The notes under the pieces were generated by a model. That model worked only from the letters and a program-made list of their open reading frames with translations. It did no database searches and had not been told where the DNA came from. A stretch of 40,386 nucleotides of DNA from Myroides odoratimimus (GTDB lineage: Bacteria; Bacteroidota; Bacteroidia; Flavobacteriales; Flavobacteriaceae): assembly GCF_030326305.1 (NCBI RefSeq), contig NZ_JACAKB010000028.1, positions 1 through 40,386 of the forward strand, written 5' to 3'. The stretch's first letter is position 1; each line of letters starts with the position of its first letter. The position numbers were made by a program, and so were the translations under genes. This document shows positions 32,593-40,386 of this stretch, one piece after another.

Positions 32593-33912
32593 ATGGGTGA
32601 TATAGAAGATAAGAAAATAGTATTGGCAGTAGATGAGAAGCCTAAAGTAGGACAGTGGATTCTATTGAGTGTCCAACATTTATTTGCGATGTTTGGAGCA
32701 ACAGTTTTAGTTCCAACCTTGACAGGCATGAACCCTGCTATTGCATTAATATCGAGTGGTATTGGTACATTGGTTTTTATTTTTATCACTAGAGGAAAAG
32801 TACCTTCTTATTTAGGTTCTTCTTTTGCTTTTATAAACCCTATTATTGCAATGAAAGCTTTAGAAGCAGACCCCTCTTCTGGCATGCCAGTGGGTAGTTT
32901 TTTGGTAGGAAGCTTTCTTGTAGGAGTTGTTTATTCTTTAGTGGCACTACTAATTGCTAAGGCAGGAACTAATTGGTTAATGAAATTATTACCGCCTATT
33001 GTAGTTGGGCCAGTTATTATGGTTATTGGTTTAGGACTAGCTAGTACAGCGATAGGAATGGTAACTAATAATCCTCAAGGAGAATATGACCTAACTTATG
33101 TTATGATTGGTTTAGTAACATTAGCTATAACGATTATTACAGCAATATTTACACGTGGTTTTCTTAGTGTTATTCCTGTACTAGTAGGTATTGTAGGAGG
33201 TTATTGTTTTTCTGCTATAATGGGAGTTGTGCATTTCGATAAAGTAATTGATGCTAATTGGTTTGAAGTGCCTAGCTTTATGGTGCCTTTTGTACATTAT
33301 GAGCCTACTGTGTCATGGTATGTTATTTTATTGATGTTACCTGTAGCTATTGTTCCTATTGCAGAGCATATAGGGCATCAATTAGTGTTGAGTAAAGTTA
33401 TTGATAAAGATTTAATAAAAGATCCAGGACTGCATAAGAGTATGTTAGGTGATGGAGTAGCCACTATGTTAGCTTCATTAATAGGAGGACCACCTAATAC
33501 TACTTATGGTGAAAATATTGGAGTATTAGCTATTACAAGAGCTTTTAGTATTTATATTTTTATGGGAGCAGCATGTTTTGCTATTCTATTTGGTTTTTGT
33601 GGTAAGATATCAGCTTTGTTAAGTACGATACCAGCACCTGTAATGGGAGGTGTTTCTATTCTTTTATTTGGTATTATAGCATCAAGTGGATTGCGTATGT
33701 TAGTTGAGAATGATGTAGATTTTAAGATAAAGAGAAACCTGATTATTTCATCAGTTATATTGATTATCGGTATCGGAGGAGCAGCTATTCATATAGGAGA
33801 ATTATTCTCATTAGAAGGAATGGCATTGGCATCTATTATAGGGATAGTATTAAATATCGTATTACCTGGTAGAGTAGATGTAGACTTTGACGATATGTTT
33901 AGAAAATCTTAG
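32593..33912 (+). CDS. uraA: Uracil permease (NCS2/UraA family)
   Basis: A 439-residue inner membrane protein with about 12-14 hydrophobic segments. Family blocks are VQHLFAMFGATVLVP near the start, GSSFAFINPI, GPVIMVIGLGLA, IVPIAEHIGHQLVLSKVI and GPPNTTYGENIGVLAITR. The Glu of AEHIGH and the second Glu of YGENIG are the substrate-binding residues of UraA, which favour uracil over xanthine. It should bring uracil into the cell with protons. It stands alone on its strand, 173 bases before a TlpA-like gene. Uracil specificity is a good but not certain guess. Confidence 0.88.
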   Translation: MGDIEDKKIVLAVDEKPKVGQWILLSVQHLFAMFGATVLVPTLTGMNPAIALISSGIGTLVFIFITRGKVPSYLGSSFAFINPIIAMKALEADPSSGMPVGSFLVGSFLVGVVYSLVALLIAKAGTNWLMKLLPPIVVGPVIMVIGLGLASTAIGMVTNNPQGEYDLTYVMIGLVTLAITIITAIFTRGFLSVIPVLVGIVGGYCFSAIMGVVHFDKVIDANWFEVPSFMVPFVHYEPTVSWYVILLMLPVAIVPIAEHIGHQLVLSKVIDKDLIKDPGLHKSMLGDGVATMLASLIGGPPNTTYGENIGVLAITRAFSIYIFMGAACFAILFGFCGKISALLSTIPAPVMGGVSILLFGIIASSGLRMLVENDVDFKIKRNLIISSVILIIGIGGAAIHIGELFSLEGMALASIIGIVLNIVLPGRVDVDFDDMFRKS

Positions 33913-34085
33913 TGCAGTTTTAGAGAAGTACATTTTTTGTTGTGGCGAGTTCTTTATATATTTAACTCAGAATACATTATAAAAAGATAAACGAAAAGTG
34001 ATTGTACAATAATTATAACGTAGAATAGGTTTGTAGTATTTGTATAATGAGTATTCTAGATTTGAATATTGAATAAAGTAAGAGT

Positions 34086-34655
34086 ATGAGTGAGAAGAAT
34101 ATCAAAAAGAAAGGATGGATATCTAATGCTATATTTATTATTGTATTAGGAGTTTTTTTATTTACTCCTTTAGGGGATAGTGTCAAGGTGTGGTTGAATA
34201 GGCTTGTGGCTATGAGTCCTAGCTTGGAGAATGTCGAAAATCAACAAACAGTGAATTATGAGTCATGGCATTTAATTGATGAACATGGCCAGACTTTTGA
34301 CTTAGATCAAACTAAAGGAAAAGTAGTCATCATTAACTTTTGGGCTACGTGGTGTCCTCCATGTTTAGCAGAGAAACCTAGTTTTCAAGAGCTTTATAAC
34401 GATTATAGGGACAAAGTAGTTTTTCTTTTTGTCACGTCAGAATCTCCTGATAAAGTAAAGGCATTTAAAGAGAAACATCAGTATACTTTACCTATTTATT
34501 TTGAGCAGAATGCAGCTCCTGCTGTTTTGTTTTCCGAATCTATACCAGCTTCTTATGTAATCGATAAAAAAGGAAATATAGTAGTGCGAAAGTTCAGAGC
34601 AGCTGATTGGAATAGTTCTAAGTTTAGAGTCATGTTAGATGACTTGTTGAAATAA
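34086..34655 (+). CDS. Membrane-anchored thioredoxin-like protein (TlpA/ResA type)
   Basis: A 189-residue protein with an N-terminal transmembrane anchor (about 11-28) and a thioredoxin fold facing the periplasm. The active site is C90 and C93 in FWATWCPPCLAEKPSF. Between them and the cis-proline-type IPASYVID segment lies the extra helical and strand insert of the TlpA/ResA/DsbE group (KAFKEKHQYTLPIYFEQNA). It should reduce disulfides in the periplasm, often for cytochrome c maturation; no cytochrome genes are near, so the target is unknown. It ends before a bidirectional terminator. Confidence 0.88.
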   Translation: MSEKNIKKKGWISNAIFIIVLGVFLFTPLGDSVKVWLNRLVAMSPSLENVENQQTVNYESWHLIDEHGQTFDLDQTKGKVVIINFWATWCPPCLAEKPSFQELYNDYRDKVVFLFVTSESPDKVKAFKEKHQYTLPIYFEQNAAPAVLFSESIPASYVIDKKGNIVVRKFRAADWNSSKFRVMLDDLLK

Positions 34656-34678
34656 AAATGAAATACAAAGAGATATAA

Positions 34679-34706
34679 AAAAAGTCCAGCTATTGCTGGA
34701 CTTTTT
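34679..34706. terminator. Bidirectional terminator between TlpA-like gene and GAPDH gene
   Basis: A perfect 12-bp stem AAAAAGTCCAGC (34679-34690) with 34695-34706 and a 4-base loop, tracts of A and T on both sides, between convergent genes. Confidence 0.9.
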
Positions 34707-34728
34707 CGTATATTAAGTTTACTATCTA

Positions 34729-36177
34729 TTAATAGTAAGTATAACGTCTAACTTGAGCGATGTACTTAGCTAAGCGGATAACTTGGTGGCTATAACCATA
34801 TTCGTTATCATACCATACATACATTACTACATTTTTACCATCTGCAGAAACGATAGTTGCTTTACTATCAAAGATAGATGGAGCAGATGTTCCTACGATA
34901 TCAGATGATACTAATTCGTTATTGATAGAATATTTAATTTGCTCTACTAAGTCTCCGTTAAGAGCAGCTTTGCGCATTACTTCATTTAAATCTTCAACAG
35001 AAGTTTCTTTTTCAACTTCTAAGTTTAATACTACTAGTGATCCATTAGGAACTGGTACACGGATAGCATTAGAAGTAAGTTTACCAGCTAATGATGGTAA
35101 TGCCTTAGCTACAGCACTTCCAGCACCTGTCTCAGTGATAACCATGTTTAATGCAGCAGCTCTACCACGACGGTATTTCTTGTGCATATTATCTACTAAG
35201 TTTTGGTCATTTGTGTATGCGTGGATAGTCTCTAAGTGTCCTTTTACTACACCGAAGTTATCTTCCATTACTTTTAAGATAGGAGTAATAGCATTCGTAG
35301 TACAAGAAGCAGCAGACCAGATATCTACTTGGTTTGGATCATACTCAGTGTGGTTAACACCGTGAACGATGTTTGGTACACCTTTTCCAGGAGCTGTCAA
35401 TAATACTTTAGAAGCACCTTTAGAAGTTAAGTGACGTTTTAAATCTTCATCAGTTTTAAAAGCACCTGTATTATCGATGATTAAAGCATTCTCAATGTCA
35501 TATTGAGTATAGTCAATGTCTTCTGGAGCATTAGCAGAAATCATGTGTACTGTAGTACCATTGATGATTAAAGCATTGTTCTCAGGATCAGCGATTACTG
35601 AACCTTCGAAGTCTCCGTGTACTGAGTCATATTTAAGTAAAGAAGCACGTTTTTCTAAAAGAACTGCATCGTTTTTATCACGAGTTACAATAGCTCTTAA
35701 ACGCATCTGTTGTCCTTTACCGATTTTGTTCATTAACTCTCTAGCTAATAAACGTCCGATACGTCCAAATCCGTAAAGTACTACGTCTTTAGGTACTAAT
35801 TCTTCTGTTTCTTTAGCATCTTTTAATTTAGAAATAACAAAGTCTAAAGCATTGCTGTGCTTGTTGTCTTCTAAGTGATATTCATAAGTTAAACGACCGA
35901 TATCGATTCTAGAAGGTGGTAAGTCAGCTCGTTGAATCGCTTCAGCTATTTCTACAGAATCAAAAATATTGATTGGTTTACCAACAAATTTTGCAGCATA
36001 CTCGTGTAAGTTAATGATATCGCTAACGCTGCGGTCGATAAGTTGGTTACGGAACATTAATAGTTCAATAGACTTGTCATACCATAGGTCACTGATAATC
36101 TTAATAAACTCTACGCATGCTTTTCTACGATCTGCTTGAAAAGCTAATTCTTTCTCGTAAAGACTAGTATTTTTCAT
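34729..36177 (-). CDS. Glyceraldehyde-3-phosphate dehydrogenase, long form with N-terminal extension
   Basis: A 482-residue protein. The catalytic part is a typical phosphorylating GAPDH: NAD-binding GFGRIGR (136-142), catalytic C292 in SAASCTTNA, H319 in ETIHAYTND, and the C-terminal WYDNEYGYSHQV. Unlike the usual ~335-residue enzyme it has about 130 extra N-terminal residues, mostly helical and charged (LAFQADRRKACVEFIKI, FVGKPINIFDSVEI and others), with no signal peptide. Such long GAPDHs are found in Bacteroidota, but the role of the extension is unknown to me. The enzyme acts in glycolysis or gluconeogenesis; the NAD/NADP choice is not clear from the sequence. It is monocistronic and ends at the hairpin at 34679. 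Confidence 0.92.
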   Translation of the reverse strand: MKNTSLYEKELAFQADRRKACVEFIKIISDLWYDKSIELLMFRNQLIDRSVSDIINLHEYAAKFVGKPINIFDSVEIAEAIQRADLPPSRIDIGRLTYEYHLEDNKHSNALDFVISKLKDAKETEELVPKDVVLYGFGRIGRLLARELMNKIGKGQQMRLRAIVTRDKNDAVLLEKRASLLKYDSVHGDFEGSVIADPENNALIINGTTVHMISANAPEDIDYTQYDIENALIIDNTGAFKTDEDLKRHLTSKGASKVLLTAPGKGVPNIVHGVNHTEYDPNQVDIWSAASCTTNAITPILKVMEDNFGVVKGHLETIHAYTNDQNLVDNMHKKYRRGRAAALNMVITETGAGSAVAKALPSLAGKLTSNAIRVPVPNGSLVVLNLEVEKETSVEDLNEVMRKAALNGDLVEQIKYSINNELVSSDIVGTSAPSIFDSKATIVSADGKNVVMYVWYDNEYGYSHQVIRLAKYIAQVRRYTYY

Positions 36178-36290
36178 ATATTAAATTGTGTTGTGATAAA
36201 TTACTGCAAAAGTCTGTTTTTTTAATGAATTAATCAAGTTGTAAAGTTTAAAATACTCTTTTTAGTGTATTTATTGGGTGAACCTTACGA

Positions 36291-37691
36291 TTATATTAGT
36301 AAACGAAGATATTCTCCATTTTTATTCATTAAAGTGAGCTTTATTTTTTGATTTTGATTAATCTGAGAATTGATATTTTTAATTTGATTGATGTTAGAAA
36401 CTTTGAAATCATTGATAGAAAGGAGAATACTGCCAATCAAATCATCTTCATATTTAGCAAATTCCTTGTCTAATACCTTGGTTATTTTAAACCCATAGTT
36501 GATGTTTAATTCTTCTTTTTCTGCTGAATCTAATTCTTGTATTTCTAGCCCTCTGAATTCTATTTTTCGCGGTTCATTTTTACCTAGTTTTACAGATGTA
36601 CTGTGTTTATCATTCCCCCTTAAGTATTCTATTGCTACTGTATCCTTAGGGCGTTTAGTATTAATGATCGAGCGGAGATCTACAAAGGTCTTAATATCCT
36701 TATTATTAATCTTCGTGATAATGTCTCCAGTCTTTAATCCAGCCTGAGCTGCACCAGAGTTCGCTATAATATCTTGTATATAAAAACCAAATGTGGTAGT
36801 ACTAATGTTTAGCTCTTTAACGATTTGAGGAGTTAATTCATATCCAGATACTCCTAGAGTAGCATTCTGTACATTTCCATATTCTAATAAATCCTCAACT
36901 ATCTTACGCGCTACATTAGAGGGCACAGCAAAGGCGTAGCCTACATAAGCACCTGTATTAGACGAGATCATGGTGTTAATACCGATTAACTCTCCCTTAG
37001 TATTCACTAAAGCACCTCCACTATTACCAGGATTGATAGCGGCATCTGTTTGTATAAAGGATTGAATACTTCTCTTAGACAGATTACGAGCTTTAGCTGA
37101 TACGATACCAGCTGTAACTGTAGAAGTTAAGTTATAAGGATTACCTACAGCGATAACCCATTCCCCTAGTTGAATATTGTCAGAATCTCCAAATACAATA
37201 TAGGATAATTTTTCTTTTGGCTCTATTTTTAATAGCGCGATATCCATTTCTTTATCCGTACCGATTAGTCTTGCTTTATACGTTTCATTATTAGAGAGTG
37301 TCACTTCTAGTTCAGAGGCATTAGCAATCACGTGGTTGTTCGTGACGATGTAGCCATCCTCTGTAATGATAACACCTGACCCTGTACCTATCTGAGGTTT
37401 TGGTGAAGGCTTATACCCATAGAATAGTTCCATAATAGGGTTAGAACGAGAAGATACATAACTTAGATTTTTGACGTGAACTACTGTATTTACTGTGTTT
37501 TCAGCAGCTTTAACGAAATCAATAGACGAATTAGGAATAATAGAAGACTTAGTAGTAGACAGTGCAGACGGTATCTCCTCTAATTTAGTTAGCTCTGCAT
37601 CATTTTGATTTTCAAAAAAATACTTATAACCAGCCAGTGTCATACTACCACTTAATAAACAAATTAAAAAAACACCTAAGATCTTTTTCAT
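36291..37691 (-). CDS. Periplasmic trypsin-like serine protease, DegP/DegQ type
   Basis: A 466-residue envelope protease. An N-terminal hydrophobic segment (about 5-20) acts as signal peptide or anchor. The triad is H120 (TNNHVIANA), D150 (DKEMDIALLKI) and S224 (NPGNSGGALVN). PDZ domains follow: the first around 275-365 (AGLKTGDIITKINNKDI is the ligand-binding loop), and a second, more degenerate one to the C-terminus (GFKITKVLD ... LIGSILLSINDFKVS). It should degrade or refold misfolded periplasmic proteins. It is divergent from dapF, with a 134-base gap between the two start codons. Confidence 0.92.
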   Translation of the reverse strand: MKKILGVFLICLLSGSMTLAGYKYFFENQNDAELTKLEEIPSALSTTKSSIIPNSSIDFVKAAENTVNTVVHVKNLSYVSSRSNPIMELFYGYKPSPKPQIGTGSGVIITEDGYIVTNNHVIANASELEVTLSNNETYKARLIGTDKEMDIALLKIEPKEKLSYIVFGDSDNIQLGEWVIAVGNPYNLTSTVTAGIVSAKARNLSKRSIQSFIQTDAAINPGNSGGALVNTKGELIGINTMISSNTGAYVGYAFAVPSNVARKIVEDLLEYGNVQNATLGVSGYELTPQIVKELNISTTTFGFYIQDIIANSGAAQAGLKTGDIITKINNKDIKTFVDLRSIINTKRPKDTVAIEYLRGNDKHSTSVKLGKNEPRKIEFRGLEIQELDSAEKEELNINYGFKITKVLDKEFAKYEDDLIGSILLSINDFKVSNINQIKNINSQINQNQKIKLTLMNKNGEYLRLLI

Positions 37692-37825
37692 ATATAAATC
37701 TATTAATTAAATAAAACTAAAATTACTAAATAAAAATTTGAACAAAATGATGTTTAACCATCACTTAACACCGTGTTTTAACATACATTATTTGTATTTT
37801 TACCACTTTAAGTAAGATTAGCTAT

Positions 37826-38608
37826 ATGTTGAGATTTTATAAGTATCAAGGGACTGGTAACGACTTCGTAATGATAGATAACCGCACTGGCTTTTTTCCA
37901 AAAGAAGATACAGAATTAGTGGCACACTTATGTCATAGACGCTTTGGAATAGGGGGAGACGGTTTGATTTTGTTAGAAGAAGCAGAAGGATATGATTTTA
38001 GAATGGTCTATTATAATGCCGATGGAAGTGAGAGTACCATGTGTGGTAATGGAGGTAGATGTCTAGTGGCCTTTGCAAAACAATTAAAAATAATTAATGA
38101 CAATTGCCGTTTTATAGCTATAGATGGAGAACATACAGCTACGATTAGTAGTGATGGAGTAGTATCTCTACAAATGATCAATGTGTCAGGGATAGAGATA
38201 GAGAAGTCATATAGCTTTTTAAATACGGGATCACCTCATCATGTACAGGTAGTGAGAGATCTAGGTAACTATGATGTATTCGGTATAGGACAAGAGATAA
38301 GAGAAAGCGAATTATATGCACCAGGAGGTACTAATGTAAACTTCGTAGAGCAGGAAGGTCCTAATCATTTCAGAATACGTACATTCGAGAGAGGGGTAGA
38401 AGATGAGACGTTATCTTGTGGTACAGGTGCTACAGCAGTAGCGATATCGATGTATGCTCAAGGGAAGTGTGATCATAACGAAGTGAAGATAGATGTAGAG
38501 GGAGGTAGTCTGACGATTAGTTTTGATACAGATGATCGTATTAGTTATAGAAATGTAGTATTAAGCGGACCAGCCAAACTAGTGTTTGAAGGGACAATAG
38601 AAATATAA
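37826..38608 (+). CDS. dapF: Diaminopimelate epimerase
   Basis: A 260-residue cytoplasmic enzyme interconverting LL- and meso-diaminopimelate for lysine and peptidoglycan synthesis. The two catalytic cysteines are C73 in MCGNGGRC and C198 in SCGTGATA. The two-fold repeated domain structure and the GTGNDFVMID start are as expected, and length is normal (~270). It begins a tight operon: the next gene starts 5 bases after the stop. A peptidoglycan role fits with mltG two genes downstream. Confidence 0.95.
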   Translation: MLRFYKYQGTGNDFVMIDNRTGFFPKEDTELVAHLCHRRFGIGGDGLILLEEAEGYDFRMVYYNADGSESTMCGNGGRCLVAFAKQLKIINDNCRFIAIDGEHTATISSDGVVSLQMINVSGIEIEKSYSFLNTGSPHHVQVVRDLGNYDVFGIGQEIRESELYAPGGTNVNFVEQEGPNHFRIRTFERGVEDETLSCGTGATAVAISMYAQGKCDHNEVKIDVEGGSLTISFDTDDRISYRNVVLSGPAKLVFEGTIEI

Positions 38609-38613
38609 AAAAG

Positions 38614-39138
38614 ATGTTACATATTCGTGGGAATGCTATATTTTTACGTGCTTTAGAGCCAGAAGATTTAGAGTTTATCTATCAGATAGAGAATGACATT
38701 GATCTATGGGAAGTTAGTAATACGGTGACACCTTATAGCCGCTTCTTGATTAGACAGTATTTAGAGAATGCTCATCTTGATATCTATGAAGTAAAGCAGT
38801 TGAGATTAGTTATCTGTGATATAGATACAGAACAGGCATTAGGGTTGATCGATTTATTTGAATTTGACCCTAAGAACAATAGAGCTGGTGTAGGTATTGT
38901 AATCCAACATCCAGAAGATAGAGGAAAAGGAGCAGGAGCAGAAGCATTAGAATTAGTTATTAATTATGGCAAAGAAGTATTAGGTTTGCACCAGCTGTAT
39001 GCTAATATTTCGGTAGATAATTATCCTAGCCAACAACTGTTTTTAAAGTACGGTTTTAAGCTAGTAGGTATAAAAAAAGATTGGGAAAGAGTTGGCGGAG
39101 TTTATAAAGACGAAGCGTTGTATCAATTATTATTTTAA
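38614..39138 (+). CDS. GNAT-family N-acetyltransferase (RimJ/RimL-like)
   Basis: A 174-residue cytoplasmic acetyltransferase. The fold is visible as LRALEPEDLEFIYQIEND at the start, then beta strands with GVGIVIQHPEDRGKGAGAEAL holding the acetyl-CoA pyrophosphate-binding R/Q-x-x-G-x-G/A motif, and NYPSQQLFLKYGFKLVG near the end. Resemblance is to the RimJ/RimL/SpeG branch, which acetylates protein N-termini or polyamines. The substrate cannot be assigned. It is 5 bases after dapF and 8 before mltG, so it belongs to their operon. Confidence 0.87.
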   Translation: MLHIRGNAIFLRALEPEDLEFIYQIENDIDLWEVSNTVTPYSRFLIRQYLENAHLDIYEVKQLRLVICDIDTEQALGLIDLFEFDPKNNRAGVGIVIQHPEDRGKGAGAEALELVINYGKEVLGLHQLYANISVDNYPSQQLFLKYGFKLVGIKKDWERVGGVYKDEALYQLLF

Positions 39139-39146
39139 ATAAAATT

Positions 39147-40184
39147 ATGAAATTAAAAAACATCTTAGTTATTCTAGTTGTTCTTGGGGGATTTGGACTG
39201 TTAGGATATTTGTATATATGGTATGGGAAGGCATTTTCGCCTAATTTAAAAGGATGGGATGAAGAACAGTTTATCTACATTAAGCAAGAAGACAACTTTC
39301 ATTCTGTACTGAAGATATTAGAGCCTTACCTAAATGATAAGGATGGTTTTGTAGAAATAGCAGAACAGCGCAGTTATCCGTCTAATGTATTCAGTGGTCG
39401 TTTTAAACTTAGAAATGGGATGAATACCTATGACATCATCGAGGCACTTAGAAAGAATGTACCTGTGCGTCTAACGTATAATAATCTTGAGCGTATAGAA
39501 GATTTCGCAGGAAGGTTAGGTTCTATGTTTGAGACGGATAGTATAGGATTCTTAGAGACGTTCTACGAACCTAGTTTCTTAGAAGAAAACGGATTTACTA
39601 AAGAGAGTGTATTAGTATGTTTCTTACCTGAGACGTATGAATTCTATTGGAATGTAAGCCCTTTGAAGATTCGCAATAAGATGCATAAAGAGTATATCCG
39701 CTTCTGGAACGCTGAACGTCAAGAGAAAGCAAAAGCTCTAGGGCTAACACCTGTAGAGGTATCTATCTTAGCGTCTATTGTTCAGAAAGAAACGAGTAAA
39801 GCAGACGAGAAAGAAAGAGTAGCAGGAGTATACCTAAACAGAATTAAGTTAGGAATGCCACTACAAGCAGATCCTACAGTAGTATATGCTAAGAAATTAT
39901 ATACTAATGATTTTAAACAAGTGATCAAAAGAGTGTACCTAAAGGATACTCAGATACCATCACCTTATAATACGTATCAGAATACAGGATTACCTCCTGG
40001 GCCTATCTTTATGTCAGATCAGTCTAGTATAGATGCGGTATTGAATGCAGAGAAGCACGATTATGTATATTTTTGTGCGAGTGTAGATAGATTAGGATAT
40101 CATGAGTTTGCAGTGACGTTAGCTCAGCATAATGCTAATAGTAGAAAGTATAGTGCATGGCTAAACCAAGCAGGTATAAATTAA
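39147..40184 (+). CDS. mltG: Endolytic murein transglycosylase MltG
   Basis: A 345-residue inner membrane protein with one N-terminal transmembrane helix (about 5-26) and a periplasmic YceG domain. The catalytic glutamate is E215 in SIVQKETSKADE, followed by AGVYLNRIKLGMPLQADPT and the later SPYNTYQNTGLPPGPI motif, all hallmarks of MltG. It cuts nascent glycan strands during peptidoglycan synthesis. It is the last gene of the dapF-GNAT-mltG operon and is followed by a terminator at 40200. The N-terminal LysM-like subdomain (about 40-110) is also present. The length matches the family. Confidence 0.93.
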   Translation: MKLKNILVILVVLGGFGLLGYLYIWYGKAFSPNLKGWDEEQFIYIKQEDNFHSVLKILEPYLNDKDGFVEIAEQRSYPSNVFSGRFKLRNGMNTYDIIEALRKNVPVRLTYNNLERIEDFAGRLGSMFETDSIGFLETFYEPSFLEENGFTKESVLVCFLPETYEFYWNVSPLKIRNKMHKEYIRFWNAERQEKAKALGLTPVEVSILASIVQKETSKADEKERVAGVYLNRIKLGMPLQADPTVVYAKKLYTNDFKQVIKRVYLKDTQIPSPYNTYQNTGLPPGPIFMSDQSSIDAVLNAEKHDYVYFCASVDRLGYHEFAVTLAQHNANSRKYSAWLNQAGIN

Positions 40185-40199
40185 AAAAATAAAAGAAGT

Positions 40200-40230
40200 A
40201 AGCTGTCTAATGTTAGACAGCTTTTTTTAA
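40200..40230 (+). terminator. Terminator of the dapF-mltG operon
   Basis: A stem AAGCTGTCT (40200-40208) with AGACAGCTT (40215-40223) and 6-base loop, followed by a T run. Confidence 0.85.
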
Positions 40231-40308
40231 CTTTATAAATTATTAGCATGGTATATTTATAATTTGTGGAGATTCATTGAGCTAGTAGTTAACTCTTACT
40301 GTTGGTGC

Positions 40309-40386
40309 TGTTGACCCGTCCTAAAAAAACTGTACAGTTTTTAAAACATAAAAAGATGGGAAGAGAACCAAAAATCAAAGAGCGTT
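40309..40386 (+). mobile_element. Possible left end of an insertion sequence, cut by window edge
   Basis: From TGTTGACCCGTCCT (40309-40322) the sequence resembles the terminus of an IS3-type element of Bacteroidota, followed by an 18-base palindrome (40325-40342) and an ATG at 40356. This is recognition by general appearance from very little sequence. Confidence 0.35.
40356..40386 (+). CDS. Start of an open reading frame, possibly a transposase
   Basis: ATG at 40356 opens MGREPKIKER before the window ends. The basic residues and the IS-like sequence before it suggest a transposase OrfA, but ten residues are not enough to be sure. Confidence 0.35.
   Translation, partial: MGREPKIKER

Noticed and set aside
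34922-35365. 147-codon open frame on the plus strand
   Set aside because: It lies wholly antisense to the GAPDH gene, whose catalytic motifs are certain; it has no promoter or motif of its own.

Overview
The window is AT-rich DNA from a member of the Bacteroidota, most likely a flavobacterium (Flavobacteriaceae, possibly Myroides-like; the genus is inferred from overall protein character, not tested). The support is: promoters of the Bacteroidota type (TTG/TTTG, 18-19 bases, TAnnTTTG), almost no Shine-Dalgarno sequences, a tyrosine recombinase of the Bacteroidota kind, SurA-type and lipoprotein genes in flavobacterial style, and tRNA genes without an encoded CCA.

Region 1 (1-5031) is accessory DNA. 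It holds the start of a secreted alpha/beta hydrolase cut by the window edge, the last residues of a broken ABC transporter ATPase, and a complete IS21-family element (istA-istB, about 444-3026). On the far side lie a small helix-turn-helix (excisionase-like) gene whose 3' end was replaced by the IS end, and a tyrosine recombinase that reads away from a tRNA-Pro gene. This looks like the tRNA-proximal end of an integrated element, damaged by the IS. Different broken genes lie on the two sides of the IS and no target duplication is seen, so a deletion or rearrangement probably occurred there.

Region 2 (5200-20840) is mostly chromosomal: thioredoxin reductase, an orphan ABC ATPase, a secreted S9 prolyl-oligopeptidase-type peptidase, a fabH and fatty-acid 2-hydroxylase-like pair, three related endonuclease I lipoproteins (the first separated from the other two by tRNA-Met and a DedA protein), an RsmB-like RNA m5C methyltransferase, a module of ECF sigma factor, membrane protein and small exported protein, a HAD hydrolase, and a small TPR membrane protein.

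Region 3 (21250-40184) is core metabolism and envelope: prfC; a lipoprotein and SurA chaperone pair; aconitase B with a structured leader, OsmC and a second, mitochondrial-type aconitase; an unknown lipoprotein; a uracil permease; a TlpA-type thioredoxin; a long-form GAPDH; a DegP-like protease; then dapF, a GNAT acetyltransferase and mltG as a tight operon. The last 80 bases look like the beginning of another insertion sequence.

Genes are separated by many strong intrinsic terminators, several bidirectional between convergent genes. No CRISPR array, rRNA gene or replication origin was seen. I found no clear new multi-gene system. The most interesting items are the possible RNA switch before acnB, a 14-base element shared by the two tRNA promoters, the cluster of endonuclease lipoproteins, and the rearranged junction around the IS21 element.
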